64,000 nt of DNA from Lelliottia amnigena (lineage in GTDB: Bacteria > Pseudomonadota > Gammaproteobacteria > Enterobacterales > Enterobacteriaceae): assembly GCA_900635465.1 (NCBI GenBank), contig LR134135.1:4030001-4094000 (forward strand), written 5' to 3'. The position numbers and the translations under genes are program-made. The first letter of the stretch is position 1; each line of letters starts with the position of its first letter. The notes below the pieces were generated by a model. That model saw only the letters and a list, made by a program, of their open reading frames with translations. It did not search any database and had not been told where the DNA came from. This document shows positions 19,553 through 34,369 of this stretch, one piece after another.

Positions 19553-21871
19553 ATGAAAAAATTAACCATTGGCTTAATTGGTAATCCTAATTCCGGCAAG
19601 ACAACGTTATTCAATCAGTTAACCGGCGCACGTCAGCGCGTGGGAAACTGGGCTGGCGTAACGGTCGAACGTAAAGAAGGTCATTTTTCAACGACCGACA
19701 ATCTCGTCACGCTCGTTGATCTGCCCGGGACCTATTCGTTAACCACGATTTCGTCGCAGACCTCGCTCGATGAGCAAATTGCCTGCCACTATATTTTGAG
19801 TGGTGATGCGGATTTACTGATTAACGTCGTCGATGCGTCCAATCTCGAACGTAACCTTTACCTGACGCTGCAATTGCTCGAGTTGGGCATTCCGTGCATC
19901 GTTGCGCTAAACATGCTCGACCTGGCAGAAAAACAGCAAATTCGCATCGACATCGACGCGCTTTCCGCTCGCCTTGGCTGCCCGGTTGTACCTCTGGTGT
20001 CGACCCGCGCACGGGGTATTGATGCCTTAAAGCTGGCCGTCGATCGTCACTCGCAAAATACCGATCTCGAGCTGGTGCATTACGCCAAACCGCTGCTGCA
20101 AGAAGCCGATCATCTGGCGCAGGAAATGGCGCAGACGATGCCGCAAAAACAGCGCCGCTGGCTCGGTCTGCAAATGCTGGAAGGCGATATTTATAGCCGT
20201 CGCTATGCAGGCGATGCCGCGCAGAAGCTGGATCTTTCCCTCGCACGACTCAATGAACAACTCGACGATCCGGCGCTGCATATCGCCGATGCGCGCTATC
20301 AAAGTATTGCCGCCATTTGCGAAGTGGTCAGTAACACGCTGACGGCGGAACACAGCCGTTTCACCGCAGCTGTCGATAGAATTATTCTGAACCGTTTTCT
20401 CGGCCTGCCGGTATTCCTGCTGGTGATGTATTTGATGTTCCTGCTGGCCATTAACATTGGTGGGGCGTTACAACCGCTGTTTGATGTGGGGTCGGTGGCT
20501 ATCTTTATTCACGGGCTGCAATGGGTTGGCTACACGCTGCACTTCCCGGAATGGTTGACCATTTTCCTGGCTCAGGGGATTGGCGGCGGGGTTAACACCG
20601 TACTGCCGTTAGTACCGCAAATTGGCATGATGTATCTGTTCCTCTCTTTCCTTGAGGATTCAGGTTATATGGCCCGCGCGGCATTCGTCATGGATCGTCT
20701 GATGCAAGCGCTCGGTTTACCGGGTAAATCCTTCGTTCCGCTGATTGTTGGATTTGGCTGTAACGTGCCGTCGGTGATGGGCGCGCGTACGCTGGATGCG
20801 CCTCGCGAGCGCTTGATGACCATCATGATGGCACCGTTTATGTCTTGCGGTGCGCGCCTGGCCATTTTTGCCGTATTTGCTGCGGCCTTCTTCGGCCAGC
20901 AAGGCGCGCTGGCGGTCTTCTCGCTGTATATACTCGGCATCGTGATGGCAATTCTCACGGGTCTGATGCTCAAACACACCATCATGCGCGGCGAAGCGTC
21001 ACCCTTTGTGATGGAACTGCCGGTTTATCACGTTCCGCACGTGAAAAGCCTGCTGATCCAAACCTGGCAGCGTCTGAAAGGCTTTGTTTTACGTGCAGGT
21101 AAAGTGATCGTGATTGTCAGCATTTTCCTGAGTGCGTTGAACAGCTTTACGCTCGATGGCAAAGCCGCAGATAACATCAACGACTCTGCCCTGGCCTCCG
21201 TCAGCCGTGTCATTACTCCGCTGTTCAAACCGATTGGCGTCCACGAAGACAACTGGCAAGCGACCGTGGGGCTATTCACCGGCGCGATGGCGAAAGAGGT
21301 GGTCGTCGGTACGCTGAACACGCTCTACACGGCAGAAAATATTCAGGAAGAAGCGTTCAACCCAGCGGAATTCCATCTCGGCGATGAGCTGTTCGGGGCG
21401 GTCGATGAAACCTGGCAGAGTCTGAAAGGCACCTTCAGCCTGAGCGTCCTGGCTAACCCTATCGAAGCCAGCAAAGGCGATGGCGAGATGGCAACAGGCG
21501 CGATGGGCGTGATGAGCGAGAAATTTGGCAGCGCGTCAGCGGCTTACAGCTACCTGATTTTTGTGTTGCTCTACATCCCCTGCATTTCCGTGATGGGTGC
21601 GATAGCGCGCGAATCCAGCCGCGGTTGGATGGGCTTCTCGGTTCTGTGGGGGCTGAATATTGCCTATTCACTCTCTACCGTTTTCTATCAGGCGACCAAT
21701 TTCAGCCAGCACCCACGCTACAGTCTGGTGTGCATTCTGGCGGTAGTGCTGTTTAACGTTGTTCTGCTTGGCCTGCTGCGTCGGGCGCGAAGCCGCGTCG
21801 ACGTTAACCTGCTGGTCACCAACAAGACGGCAGCAAATTGTTGTAACAGCCCGGCTGGCGACTGCCACTAA
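19553..21871 (+). CDS. feoB: FeoB, ferrous iron permease with GTPase domain
   Basis: 772 aa (E. coli 773). The N-terminal cytoplasmic G domain has G1 GNPNSGKTT at residues 10-18, G3 DLPGT at 56-60 and G4 NMLD at 120-123. A helical GDI-like linker follows, then a membrane part with two Gate domains, including GFGCNVPSVMGARTL with the Cys believed to line the iron path. It imports Fe(II) across the inner membrane. The C-terminus ends with a Cys-containing tail (NCCNSPAGDCH). Ten bases separate it from feoC. Confidence 0.97.
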   Translation: MKKLTIGLIGNPNSGKTTLFNQLTGARQRVGNWAGVTVERKEGHFSTTDNLVTLVDLPGTYSLTTISSQTSLDEQIACHYILSGDADLLINVVDASNLERNLYLTLQLLELGIPCIVALNMLDLAEKQQIRIDIDALSARLGCPVVPLVSTRARGIDALKLAVDRHSQNTDLELVHYAKPLLQEADHLAQEMAQTMPQKQRRWLGLQMLEGDIYSRRYAGDAAQKLDLSLARLNEQLDDPALHIADARYQSIAAICEVVSNTLTAEHSRFTAAVDRIILNRFLGLPVFLLVMYLMFLLAINIGGALQPLFDVGSVAIFIHGLQWVGYTLHFPEWLTIFLAQGIGGGVNTVLPLVPQIGMMYLFLSFLEDSGYMARAAFVMDRLMQALGLPGKSFVPLIVGFGCNVPSVMGARTLDAPRERLMTIMMAPFMSCGARLAIFAVFAAAFFGQQGALAVFSLYILGIVMAILTGLMLKHTIMRGEASPFVMELPVYHVPHVKSLLIQTWQRLKGFVLRAGKVIVIVSIFLSALNSFTLDGKAADNINDSALASVSRVITPLFKPIGVHEDNWQATVGLFTGAMAKEVVVGTLNTLYTAENIQEEAFNPAEFHLGDELFGAVDETWQSLKGTFSLSVLANPIEASKGDGEMATGAMGVMSEKFGSASAAYSYLIFVLLYIPCISVMGAIARESSRGWMGFSVLWGLNIAYSLSTVFYQATNFSQHPRYSLVCILAVVLFNVVLLGLLRRARSRVDVNLLVTNKTAANCCNSPAGDCH

Positions 21872-21880
21872 GAGGTCAAC

Positions 21881-22117
21881 ATGGCATCTATGATTCAGGT
21901 GAGAGATTTACTGGCGCTGCAGGGACGCATGGAGGCAAAACAGCTCAGCCTCTCTTTGCACACGCCACAACCGTTGATCGAGGCCATGCTCGAAAGAATG
22001 GAAGCGATGGGGAAAGCTCGACGCATTCAAGAAGATGCCGACGGTTGTCTCACGGGGAGTTGCAAGCGTTGCCCGGAAGGAAAGGCCTGTCTGAAGGAGT
22101 GGTGGGCATTACGATAA
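21881..22117 (+). CDS. feoC: FeoC, Fe-S winged-helix regulator of FeoB
   Basis: 78 aa, same length as in E. coli. A LysR-like winged helix occupies residues 1-50, and a wing loop holds Cys56, Cys61, Cys64 and Cys70, which can bind an oxygen-sensitive iron-sulfur cluster. In related species FeoC protects FeoB from FtsH proteolysis in low oxygen (family knowledge). Last gene of the operon, followed by a hairpin. Confidence 0.94.
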   Translation: MASMIQVRDLLALQGRMEAKQLSLSLHTPQPLIEAMLERMEAMGKARRIQEDADGCLTGSCKRCPEGKACLKEWWALR

Positions 22118-22121
22118 ACAG

Positions 22122-22152
22122 ACACGCCGGAGGCATTTCGCCTCCGGCGTGT
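22122..22152. terminator. Hairpin between feoC and the DUF1471 gene
   Basis: A perfect 13-bp stem, ACACGCCGGAGGC / GCCTCCGGCGTGT, with loop ATTTC, lies between converging genes. T-rich tracts on both sides are short, so it may rely on stem strength. Confidence 0.75.
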
Positions 22153-22157
22153 AGTCA

Positions 22158-22427
22158 TTATTTATAAACGTCAGCTGTGGCGTGAACAGATTTTTCGTTC
22201 TTATTCGCGCTGGTAATCACATAGTAAGTGCCACCCAGCTCATCAGCCTTTTTCGACAGCTCTTTTTTCGCATCCATCGGAGCCGTGGTATCCGACGTCG
22301 TGATATCACCGATCTTCGTCAAATTCATGCCAGCCACTTTATCTTTCTCCAGCTCTTGCGCTGCGAATACACTGAAAGACAAAGACCCAATAACCAGAGA
22401 GGCAACAATACCGGAAACAAGCTTCAT
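22158..22427 (-). CDS. Secreted DUF1471 (YhcN/BhsA-like) stress protein
   Basis: 89 aa from ATG 22427 (MKLVSGIVASLVIGS), chosen because GGGAGTGA lies just upstream. A signal peptide of about 22 residues ends at SVFA, so the mature protein is periplasmic and about 67 residues. The end of the protein, ELSKKADELGGTYYVITSAN..HATADVYK, is the DUF1471 fold seen in YhcN, BhsA and McbA, linked to biofilm and stress responses. It is not at this place in E. coli, where yhgA stands. Which paralogue it is cannot be said. Confidence 0.85.
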   Translation of the reverse strand: MKLVSGIVASLVIGSLSFSVFAAQELEKDKVAGMNLTKIGDITTSDTTAPMDAKKELSKKADELGGTYYVITSANKNEKSVHATADVYK

Positions 22428-22535
22428 AGCGATCACTCCCATAAATTGTAGTTTTGATTATCGTCGGCTGAATCGCCGCAACGACATTTGAAGTATTGTT
22501 GCGGCGAGTGACTTTTGCCAGGATGAGAATAAAAA

Positions 22536-23309
22536 TCAGTTGAAACGTTGACTTAACGCAACCAGCGCTGCGCAAAATTCATCGGGATGCGAAATAAACG
22601 GCGCATGCGCGGCTTTCGCTATCACCTGCGATTCACTTTGCGGCCACAGCGCATCCAGCAGCGGGACCACTTTGCGTGGAACCAGCCCATCAAGATAGCC
22701 ATAGATCCGCAGATGCGGCACATCAAGCGTTGCCAGTTCCTCACGCAAATCGATCGTTTTCAGGATTTCAAGACCGCCGTTGAGTACGTCCACGTTGGGC
22801 ATCGGCAATGCCAGCACCGTGCTTTTCAGCATCCGCGTATCCTGCCGCGCGGTTTCCGTTCCCAGCGTTTGCAACGCCAGAAAACGCTCCACCGTACGCT
22901 GAAAATCTTCGCTTAGCTGATGCTGGAAACCGGATAAAACGTCGGGCTTGATGCCCGGCCATCCCTCACGCGCGCTAAAGCACGGTGACGATGCGACGGT
23001 CACCAATGCCTGAACTCGCTCCGGGGAGTGTAATGCAATTTGGCTTGCCACCAGCCCGCCGAGACTCCAGCCGAGCCAAACGGCTTTTGGCGGCGCGTGT
23101 TGCAAAACCTGCTGCGCCATCTCATCAAGCGTCATGGCACCAAAACCACGGCTGCGCCCAAAGCCGGGCAGATCGACCAGATGCAGCGTGAAATGCGAGG
23201 CCAATTCCTCCTGAATGCAATGCCACACCTCGGCATTCAGTCCCCATCCGTGCAGCAGCACAAGATGACAATTTCCCGTGCCGACAGTCTGCCACCAAAG
23301 ATTCTTCAT
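22536..23309 (-). CDS. bioH: BioH, pimeloyl-ACP methyl ester esterase
   Basis: 257 aa (E. coli 256). Alpha/beta hydrolase with nucleophile Ser82 in GWSLGG, Asp207 in GYLDG and His235 in KAAHAPF, the three catalytic residues of BioH. It removes the methyl group from pimeloyl-ACP methyl ester to end fatty-acid-like elongation in biotin synthesis. It diverges from gntX across 36 bp. Confidence 0.95.
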   Translation of the reverse strand: MKNLWWQTVGTGNCHLVLLHGWGLNAEVWHCIQEELASHFTLHLVDLPGFGRSRGFGAMTLDEMAQQVLQHAPPKAVWLGWSLGGLVASQIALHSPERVQALVTVASSPCFSAREGWPGIKPDVLSGFQHQLSEDFQRTVERFLALQTLGTETARQDTRMLKSTVLALPMPNVDVLNGGLEILKTIDLREELATLDVPHLRIYGYLDGLVPRKVVPLLDALWPQSESQVIAKAAHAPFISHPDEFCAALVALSQRFN

Positions 23310-23345
23310 CGGTTATGGTTCTCTTTTTTAACAAGGAAGTTGCTC

Positions 23346-24029
23346 ATGCTAACAGTGCCTGGCTTGTGCTGGCTATGCCGAATGCCGCTCATGATGAGTC
23401 GGTGGGGCGTGTGTTCGGTCTGTACGCGATCGTTCAATACCCGTCGTCGATGCTGTCCGCAATGCGGTTTACCGGCGATGAGCCCAACGTTACCTTGTGG
23501 GAGATGCCTGCAAAATCCGCCGCCGTGGTGTGCTCTGGTGGCGGTCGATGATTATGTCCAGCCGCTGAGCGGCCTGATCCACAAACTGAAATTTACGGGT
23601 CAGAGCCAGCTGGCTTCACCCCTTGCCCGTCTGTTAGTGCTGGCGGTTTTACACGCCAGGCGGGTGCGGGCGTTGCCAAACGTCGATCTTATTATCAACG
23701 TACCGCTGCACTGCCGCCGCCACTGGCGTCGCGGGTATAATCAAAGCGATTTATTGTGCCGTCCGCTCGCACATTGGCTAAGCTGTGCTTACTTCTCTGG
23801 CGCGTTGAAACGCACGCGCGCAACGGCTGTCCAGCACCAGCTCAACGCCCGACTGCGTAAAAGAAACCTTAAAAATGCCTTTCACCTTGAATTGTCGGTG
23901 AAAGGTCGCCATATCGCGATTGTGGATGATGTCGTCACGACGGGCAGCACCGTGTCCGAACTTTCCCGACTGCTTTTGCAAAGCGGCGCGGCGTCGGTTC
24001 AGGTATGGTGTTTGTGTCGTACCTTGTAG
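23346..24029 (+). CDS. gntX: GntX (ComF family), phosphoribosyltransferase-like DNA-use protein
   Basis: 227 aa from ATG 23346 (MLTVPGLCWLCR), the E. coli length; the open frame reaches back to 23040 but inside bioH on the other strand. The N-terminus has four Cys pairs (C8/C11, C23/C26, about C37/C40, C51/C54) that could bind zinc. The C-terminus has the PRPP motif IVDDVVTTGST. It is a ComF relative; in E. coli it is linked to growth on DNA and, historically, to gluconate. The exact reaction is unknown. Confidence 0.92.
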   Translation: MLTVPGLCWLCRMPLMMSRWGVCSVCTRSFNTRRRCCPQCGLPAMSPTLPCGRCLQNPPPWCALVAVDDYVQPLSGLIHKLKFTGQSQLASPLARLLVLAVLHARRVRALPNVDLIINVPLHCRRHWRRGYNQSDLLCRPLAHWLSCAYFSGALKRTRATAVQHQLNARLRKRNLKNAFHLELSVKGRHIAIVDDVVTTGSTVSELSRLLLQSGAASVQVWCLCRTL

Positions 24030-24090
24030 CCCTTTTCCGATGGGCGTATAATAATACCCAAGTATTTTAGTCAACTATTAGGCCAAAGCT

Positions 24091-24666
24091 ATGATCCGTA
24101 TTTCCGATTCTGCACAAGCGCACTTTGCCAAACTGCTGGCAAATCAGGAAGAAGGGACGCAGATCCGCGTGTTTGTGATCAATCCAGGCACTCCGAATGC
24201 AGAATGCGGTGTTTCTTATTGTCCTCCGGACGCTGTGGAAGCATCTGACACTGCCCTTAAATTTGAACAACTCACCGCCTATGTCGATGAGTTAAGCGCA
24301 CCGTATCTTGACGATGCGGAAATCGATTTTGTTACCGACCAGCTCGGTTCTCAGCTGACGCTGAAAGCACCTAACGCCAAAATGCGTAAAGTGTCTGACG
24401 ATGCGCCGCTGATGGAACGTGTGGAATATCTGCTGCAATCGCAGATTAACCCGCAGCTGGCAGGCCACGGTGGTCGTGTGACGCTGATGGAAATCACCGA
24501 TGACGGCTTAGCGATCCTGCAGTTTGGTGGCGGCTGTAACGGCTGTTCCATGGTCGACGTGACCCTCAAAGAAGGCATCGAGAAGCAGATGCTGAACGAG
24601 TTCCCGGAGCTGAAAGGCGTTCGCGACCTCACTGAACACCAGCGCGGCGAGCACTCCTACTACTAA
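24091..24666 (+). CDS. nfuA: NfuA, Fe-S carrier protein
   Basis: 191 aa, as in E. coli. The N-terminal half is a degenerate A-type carrier domain ([15 protein letters not shown]). The C-terminal Nfu domain has Cys149 and Cys152 in GGCNGCS, which hold a 4Fe-4S cluster between two subunits. It delivers clusters under iron limitation or oxidative stress and repairs LipA. It stands alone, 61 bp after gntX. Confidence 0.96.
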   Translation: MIRISDSAQAHFAKLLANQEEGTQIRVFVINPGTPNAECGVSYCPPDAVEASDTALKFEQLTAYVDELSAPYLDDAEIDFVTDQLGSQLTLKAPNAKMRKVSDDAPLMERVEYLLQSQINPQLAGHGGRVTLMEITDDGLAILQFGGGCNGCSMVDVTLKEGIEKQMLNEFPELKGVRDLTEHQRGEHSYY

Positions 24667-24682
24667 GCTCCCGTCTGTCTCT

Positions 24683-24708
24683 GCCCGGCAACGTCCCTCC
24701 TGCCGGGC
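24683..24708 (+). terminator. Hairpin after nfuA
   Basis: GCCCGGCA / TGCCGGGC form an 8-bp GC stem with a 10-base loop 17 bases after the nfuA stop. There is no T run, so its efficiency is uncertain. Confidence 0.5.
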
Positions 24709-24788
24709 CGCATTTCCCCTTCCCGCGATAACATGACCTGCGTCTCATAATTCAAATTTTGCCCCCCAGGGTGATTCTCAATCGATAG

Positions 24789-24946
24789 ATGTTACCCGTA
24801 TCATTCCCCCAAGCACTAAGCACCCTCATAACAGCCGACTAAACTTAATGGTTTCGCAGGCAATCAGTATTAGTGCCGTAAACACTCTGTTCCCAGTTGG
24901 GGCAATCGGAAAGTGTCGTTGAAACAATGACGTTACCCATAACAAA
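24789..24946 (+). promoter_or_regulatory. Two GntR operators upstream of gntT
   Basis: At 24789-24805 the sequence atgttacccgtatcatt is a near-perfect GntR box of the type known at E. coli gntT. A second, weaker box acgttacccataacaaa lies at 24930-24946, just before the start codon. Two boxes separated by about 140 bp fit repression by GntR, possibly with looping, relieved by gluconate. The same box type recurs before gntK at 53.55 kb. Confidence 0.8.
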
Positions 24947-24964
24947 TCATAGGCCAGGTCAATC

Positions 24965-26281
24965 ATGCCATTAGTTATCGTCGCTATCGGTGTTGTCTTA
25001 TTACTGCTCTTGATGATCCGTTTCAAACTGAACGGGTTCATCGCTCTGGTTCTGGTGGCACTCGCAGTCGGTTTGATGCAAGGGATGCCGCTGGTAAAAG
25101 TTATTAGCTCAATCAAGGCCGGTGTGGGCGGAACGCTCGGCAGTCTGGCGCTGATTATGGGCTTCGGCGCCATGCTCGGCAAAATGCTGGCAGACTGTGG
25201 CGGCGCGCAGCGTATCGCCACCACGTTGATTGCCAAATTCGGTAAACAACACATCCAGTGGGCCGTGGTATTAACTGGCTTCACGGTTGGTTTTGCACTG
25301 TTCTACGAAGTGGGCTTCGTACTGATGCTGCCGCTGGTGTTTACCATCGCGGCCGCCGCTAACATTCCGCTGCTGTATGTTGGCGTGCCAATGGCGGCTG
25401 CGCTGTCTGTCACCCACGGCTTCCTGCCCCCGCACCCGGGTCCAACCGCAATCGCGACCATTTTCCACGCAGATATGGGCAAAACCCTGCTGTTCGGTAC
25501 CATTCTGGCGATTCCAACGGTTATTCTGGCAGGACCGGTGTTTGCTCGCTGCCTGAAAGGCATCGACAAGCCGATTCCTGAAGGCCTGTACAGCGCAAAA
25601 ACCTTCACAGAAGAAGAGATGCCAAGCTTTGGCGTCAGCGTCTGGACCTCGCTGGTCCCGGTCGTCCTGATGGCGATGCGTGCGGTTGCGGAGATGATTC
25701 TGCCGAAAGGCCATCCGTTCCTGTCCGTTGCGGAATTCCTGGGTGACCCGGTCATGGCGACGCTGATTGCGGTGCTGATCGCCCTGTTTACCTTTGGTCT
25801 GAATCGTGGCCGCAACATGGATCAGATCAACGAAACGCTGACCTCTTCCATCAAAATCATTGCCATGATGCTGCTGATCATCGGCGGTGGCGGTGCGTTC
25901 AAACAGGTTCTGGTCGACAGCGGCGTGGACAAATACATCGCCTCCATGATGCATTCCACCAATATTTCTCCGCTGCTGATGGCATGGTCTATTGCTGCGG
26001 TTCTGCGTATCGCGTTGGGTTCTGCGACCGTGGCGGCGATTACCGCTGGCGGTATTGCGGCTCCACTGATTGCGACAACCGGCGTGAGCCCAGAGCTGAT
26101 GGTCATCGCAGTCGGTTCCGGTAGCGTGATTTTCTCCCACGTGAACGATCCTGGCTTCTGGCTGTTCAAGGAATACTTCAACCTGACTATCGGCGAGACC
26201 ATCAAGTCCTGGTCTGTGCTGGAAACCATTATCTCGGTATGCGGCCTGATCGGGGTTCTGCTGCTGAACATGGTGATTTAA
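24965..26281 (+). CDS. gntT: GntT, high-affinity gluconate:H+ symporter
   Basis: 438 aa, same length as in E. coli. About 12-14 membrane segments with the GntP-family features GHGFLPPHPGPTAIA-like (here HGFLPPHPGP) and the C-terminal VIFSHVNDPGFWLFKEY. It brings gluconate into the cell; GntK then phosphorylates it. It stands alone behind two GntR operators and ends at a strong bidirectional terminator shared with malQ. Confidence 0.95.
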   Translation: MPLVIVAIGVVLLLLLMIRFKLNGFIALVLVALAVGLMQGMPLVKVISSIKAGVGGTLGSLALIMGFGAMLGKMLADCGGAQRIATTLIAKFGKQHIQWAVVLTGFTVGFALFYEVGFVLMLPLVFTIAAAANIPLLYVGVPMAAALSVTHGFLPPHPGPTAIATIFHADMGKTLLFGTILAIPTVILAGPVFARCLKGIDKPIPEGLYSAKTFTEEEMPSFGVSVWTSLVPVVLMAMRAVAEMILPKGHPFLSVAEFLGDPVMATLIAVLIALFTFGLNRGRNMDQINETLTSSIKIIAMMLLIIGGGGAFKQVLVDSGVDKYIASMMHSTNISPLLMAWSIAAVLRIALGSATVAAITAGGIAAPLIATTGVSPELMVIAVGSGSVIFSHVNDPGFWLFKEYFNLTIGETIKSWSVLETIISVCGLIGVLLLNMVI

Positions 26282-26288
26282 ACGCAAA

Positions 26289-26316
26289 AAAGAACCCGCC
26301 AGTTGGCGGGTTCTTT
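26289..26316. terminator. Bidirectional terminator, gntT / malQ
   Basis: Perfect 12-bp stem AAAGAACCCGCC / GGCGGGTTCTTT with loop AGTT, flanked by A and T runs, so both converging messages can end here. Confidence 0.92.
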
Positions 26317-26335
26317 GTTTCATATGTTCTTCGTT

Positions 26336-28424
26336 TTATCTTTTCTTCACGACGGCCTTACGACGTTTATCCAAATCTTTAATCAGCTTGTTCACCCCTT
26401 CATCGGCAAACATCTTTTCAAGCGTTGTGGAGAGTTTGCGCCGCCAGTTTTTGTACTGATAACTGGTGCCCGGAATGTTCACCGGCTCCGCCATGCCCAG
26501 CCAGTCTTCCGGCTGTAGCCCAAGCAACGCGCTGTTACTGTCGGCGATGTAACGCTGCATTCCACGATTTAACGTCGCGGTCATCGACATCAACGAAGCT
26601 TTGTGTCCGGTACGTTTTGGCAAACAGCCATGCTTACGTAACGCATCCAGCAGACCCTGTTTTGCCAGTTCGCGATCCTGATACAAACCGCGCAGCACCA
26701 CGTCGTCAGGATACAAGCCTAGCGTTTTGCCGAGCGTGAGATCACCGCTTTCCCAATAGCCTCGCAGCGTAGGAAGATCATGCGTTGTCGCGACAGCCAT
26801 TGATTGTTCAGGGTACGCTTTCGGCGAACGGAACGTCTTCTCATGGTCACTCTCGAAATACAGAACTTTGTAGGAATAGACGCCACTGTCGCGTAATTTG
26901 CTAACGATTTCAACCGGCACGGTGCCAAGATCTTCGCCTATCACCATGCAGTGGTGACGCTTGCTTTCGAGGGCGAGGATGGACAGCAAGTCATCCACCG
27001 GATAGTGCACATACGCGCCATGATCGGCCGTTTCGCCGTACGGAATCCACCACAAACGCAGCACCGACATCACATGGTCGATACGCAATGCCCCACAGTT
27101 TTGCATGTTGGCGCGCAGCAGATCGATAAACGGTGCGTAAGCACGCGCGACCATCACATGCGGATCCATCGGTGGCAAACCCCAGTTTTGCCCGAGCGGC
27201 CCCAGAATATCCGGCGGCGCGCCGACCGACGCTTTCAGGCAGTACAGCTCGCGGTCACACCAGGTTTCCGCCCCGCCTTCCGCCACGCCAACGGCCAGAT
27301 CGCGATACAGACCAATCGGCATGTTATCGCCCTGACTTTGCTGCCAGCAGGCCGCAAACTGGCTGTACGCCAGCCATTGCAGCCACAGGAAGAAGTCCAC
27401 CTCATCCGCATGTTTTTTACAGAATGCTTTCACTTCCGGGGAATCAACGGACTGATACGCCTCTGGCCACACTGGCCAGCCCCAGCGCATTTCGTCCTCT
27501 TTCACCTGATAGGCATGTAGCGCGTCAAACGCCGCCTGCCAGTATAGGCTTTCGCCTTCCTGCGCGATAAACTGACGAAATGCCGTCATCTGCTCGTCAT
27601 CGCGCGCTGAGAAGCCTTTCCACGCCAGACGCAGCGCCGCCATTTTGAGCGACGTGACGGTTGAATAATCGACCCAATCTGCCTCACGCGCGTGCTTCAG
27701 CATCTGTTGCGTGGTGCTGAGTTTCCACCACGCCTGCGCGTCTTTGCTCTTTTTGAAATCATCCAGCGCGTTAACGTCGATATAAATCACGTTCATCCAG
27801 CGGCGGGACGACGGGCTGTACGGGCTGGCGCTTTCCGGGTTCGCCGGATAAAGCGCGTGAATCGGGTTCAGGCCGATAAACGCGCCGCCGCGTTTACCCA
27901 CTTCCCCCAGCATCTTTTTCAGATCGCCAAAATCGCCGATGCCCCAGTTATCGTCTGAACGCAGGGTATAAAGCTGCACGCAAGCGCCCCACAGCTTTTT
28001 ACCTTCGAGCAATGGCTGTGGTTCAAAGCAGCGTTTCGGTGCGACGATCACCCGACACGCGAAGCGCTGGCTGTTCTGCGTGAGCGTCAGGGTGTGGTAG
28101 CCCTCTGGCAGCTTTGCCGGAAGGGTCAGCGTTTTCCCCCCCCGTGGCGTGACCGCTATGCTGCTGACCCTCTTCGGTGGTCAGTTCCCAGCTAAATTCC
28201 CCTTTTCCGTCAATCGGTAACGGCATTTTTTTGCCGTGGGTATACACCTTAACGACAGGAACCGGGCTTACCGCCGCTTTCGCGACGGGTTGTGCCTTGT
28301 GCATGGCATCCAGCAAACGTCTTTTGGTTTCAGCGCCAATTGACTGCGGTTTGCCGTGAGCATTGATATAACTGGGGCTGATCCCCGCCGCCAGCGCGGC
28401 ATTATCCAGACGTTTGCTATCCAT
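26336..28424 (-). pseudogene. malQ: MalQ, 4-alpha-glucanotransferase, one frameshift
   Basis: Amylomaltase that moves glucan segments between maltodextrins and releases glucose. The ORF from ATG 28424 (MDSKRLDNAALAAG) leaves frame at a run of eight C on the plus strand (28136-28143); with seven it would read ...HATGGKTLTLPAKLPEG and continue to the stop. The span of 2089 bases minus one is 696 codons (695 aa; E. coli 694). The GH77 regions LRIDHVMSVLRLWWIP and GEDLGTVP are present downstream. Ten bases separate it from malP upstream. A homopolymer insertion, so most likely a sequencing error. Confidence 0.92.
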
Positions 28425-28433
28425 CGCGCTTCC

Positions 28434-34118
<5,685 letters not shown>

Positions 34119-34195
34119 GGTCTGCGGTCTGCGGTCTGCGGTCTGCGGTCTGCGGTCTGCGGTCTGCGGTCTGCGGTCTGCGGTCTGCGGTCTGC
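34119..34195 (+). repeat. Tandem heptamer array, GGTCTGC x 11
   Basis: Eleven perfect head-to-tail copies of the 7-mer GGTCTGC begin directly after the malT stop codon. The unit resembles the GCGGTCTG end of the dispersed repeat found elsewhere here (GTGCGGTCTGATGCCCTCAC), and a degenerate copy of that repeat follows at about 34196-34310. It looks like a slipped-strand expansion of the repeat's end. Confidence 0.92.
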
Positions 34196-34330
34196 GAGGG
34201 TAATGATGCCTGATGCCCTCATCCACTGGTAGAGGGAGCAAACATCAAAAAGGCAGTTTCGGTGCCGTTCTGTTTTTCGGGTGCTGTGCCTGATGCGCCC
34301 GTCCCTCACCCAAGAGACTCGGGAGCAAAA
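34196..34330. repeat. Degenerate copies of the dispersed palindromic repeat
   Basis: Contains GATGCCTGATGCCCTCATCC, GGTAGAGGGAGC, then GTGCCTGATGCGCCCGTCCC and TCACCCAAGAG.CTCGGGAGC, which look like two decayed units of the repeat seen intact at 38158 and 49966. No gene is visible. Confidence 0.55.
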
Positions 34331-34362
34331 CCAAAAACGGCAACCTCAGGTTGCCGTTTTGC
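34331..34362. terminator. Bidirectional terminator, malT / glpR
   Basis: AAAACGGCAACCT / AGGTTGCCGTTTT form a 13-bp stem with a single-base loop, with A and T on either side. It ends eight bases before the glpR stop. It has the same GGCAAC/GTTGCC core as the hairpins at 38.36 and 50.1 kb. Confidence 0.88.
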
Positions 34363-34369
34363 TTTGACT

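Noticed and set aside
22158..22427. DUF1471 gene as part of the feo operon
   Set aside because: It is on the opposite strand, separated from feoC by a hairpin, with its own ribosome site.
25271..26323. 350-codon open frame opposite gntT
   Set aside because: Same reason: low-complexity, His/Gln/Asn/Arg-rich mirror of a membrane protein gene.
34119..34195. Possible CRISPR or coding repeat
   Set aside because: A 7-bp unit without spacers, outside any gene that I trust.
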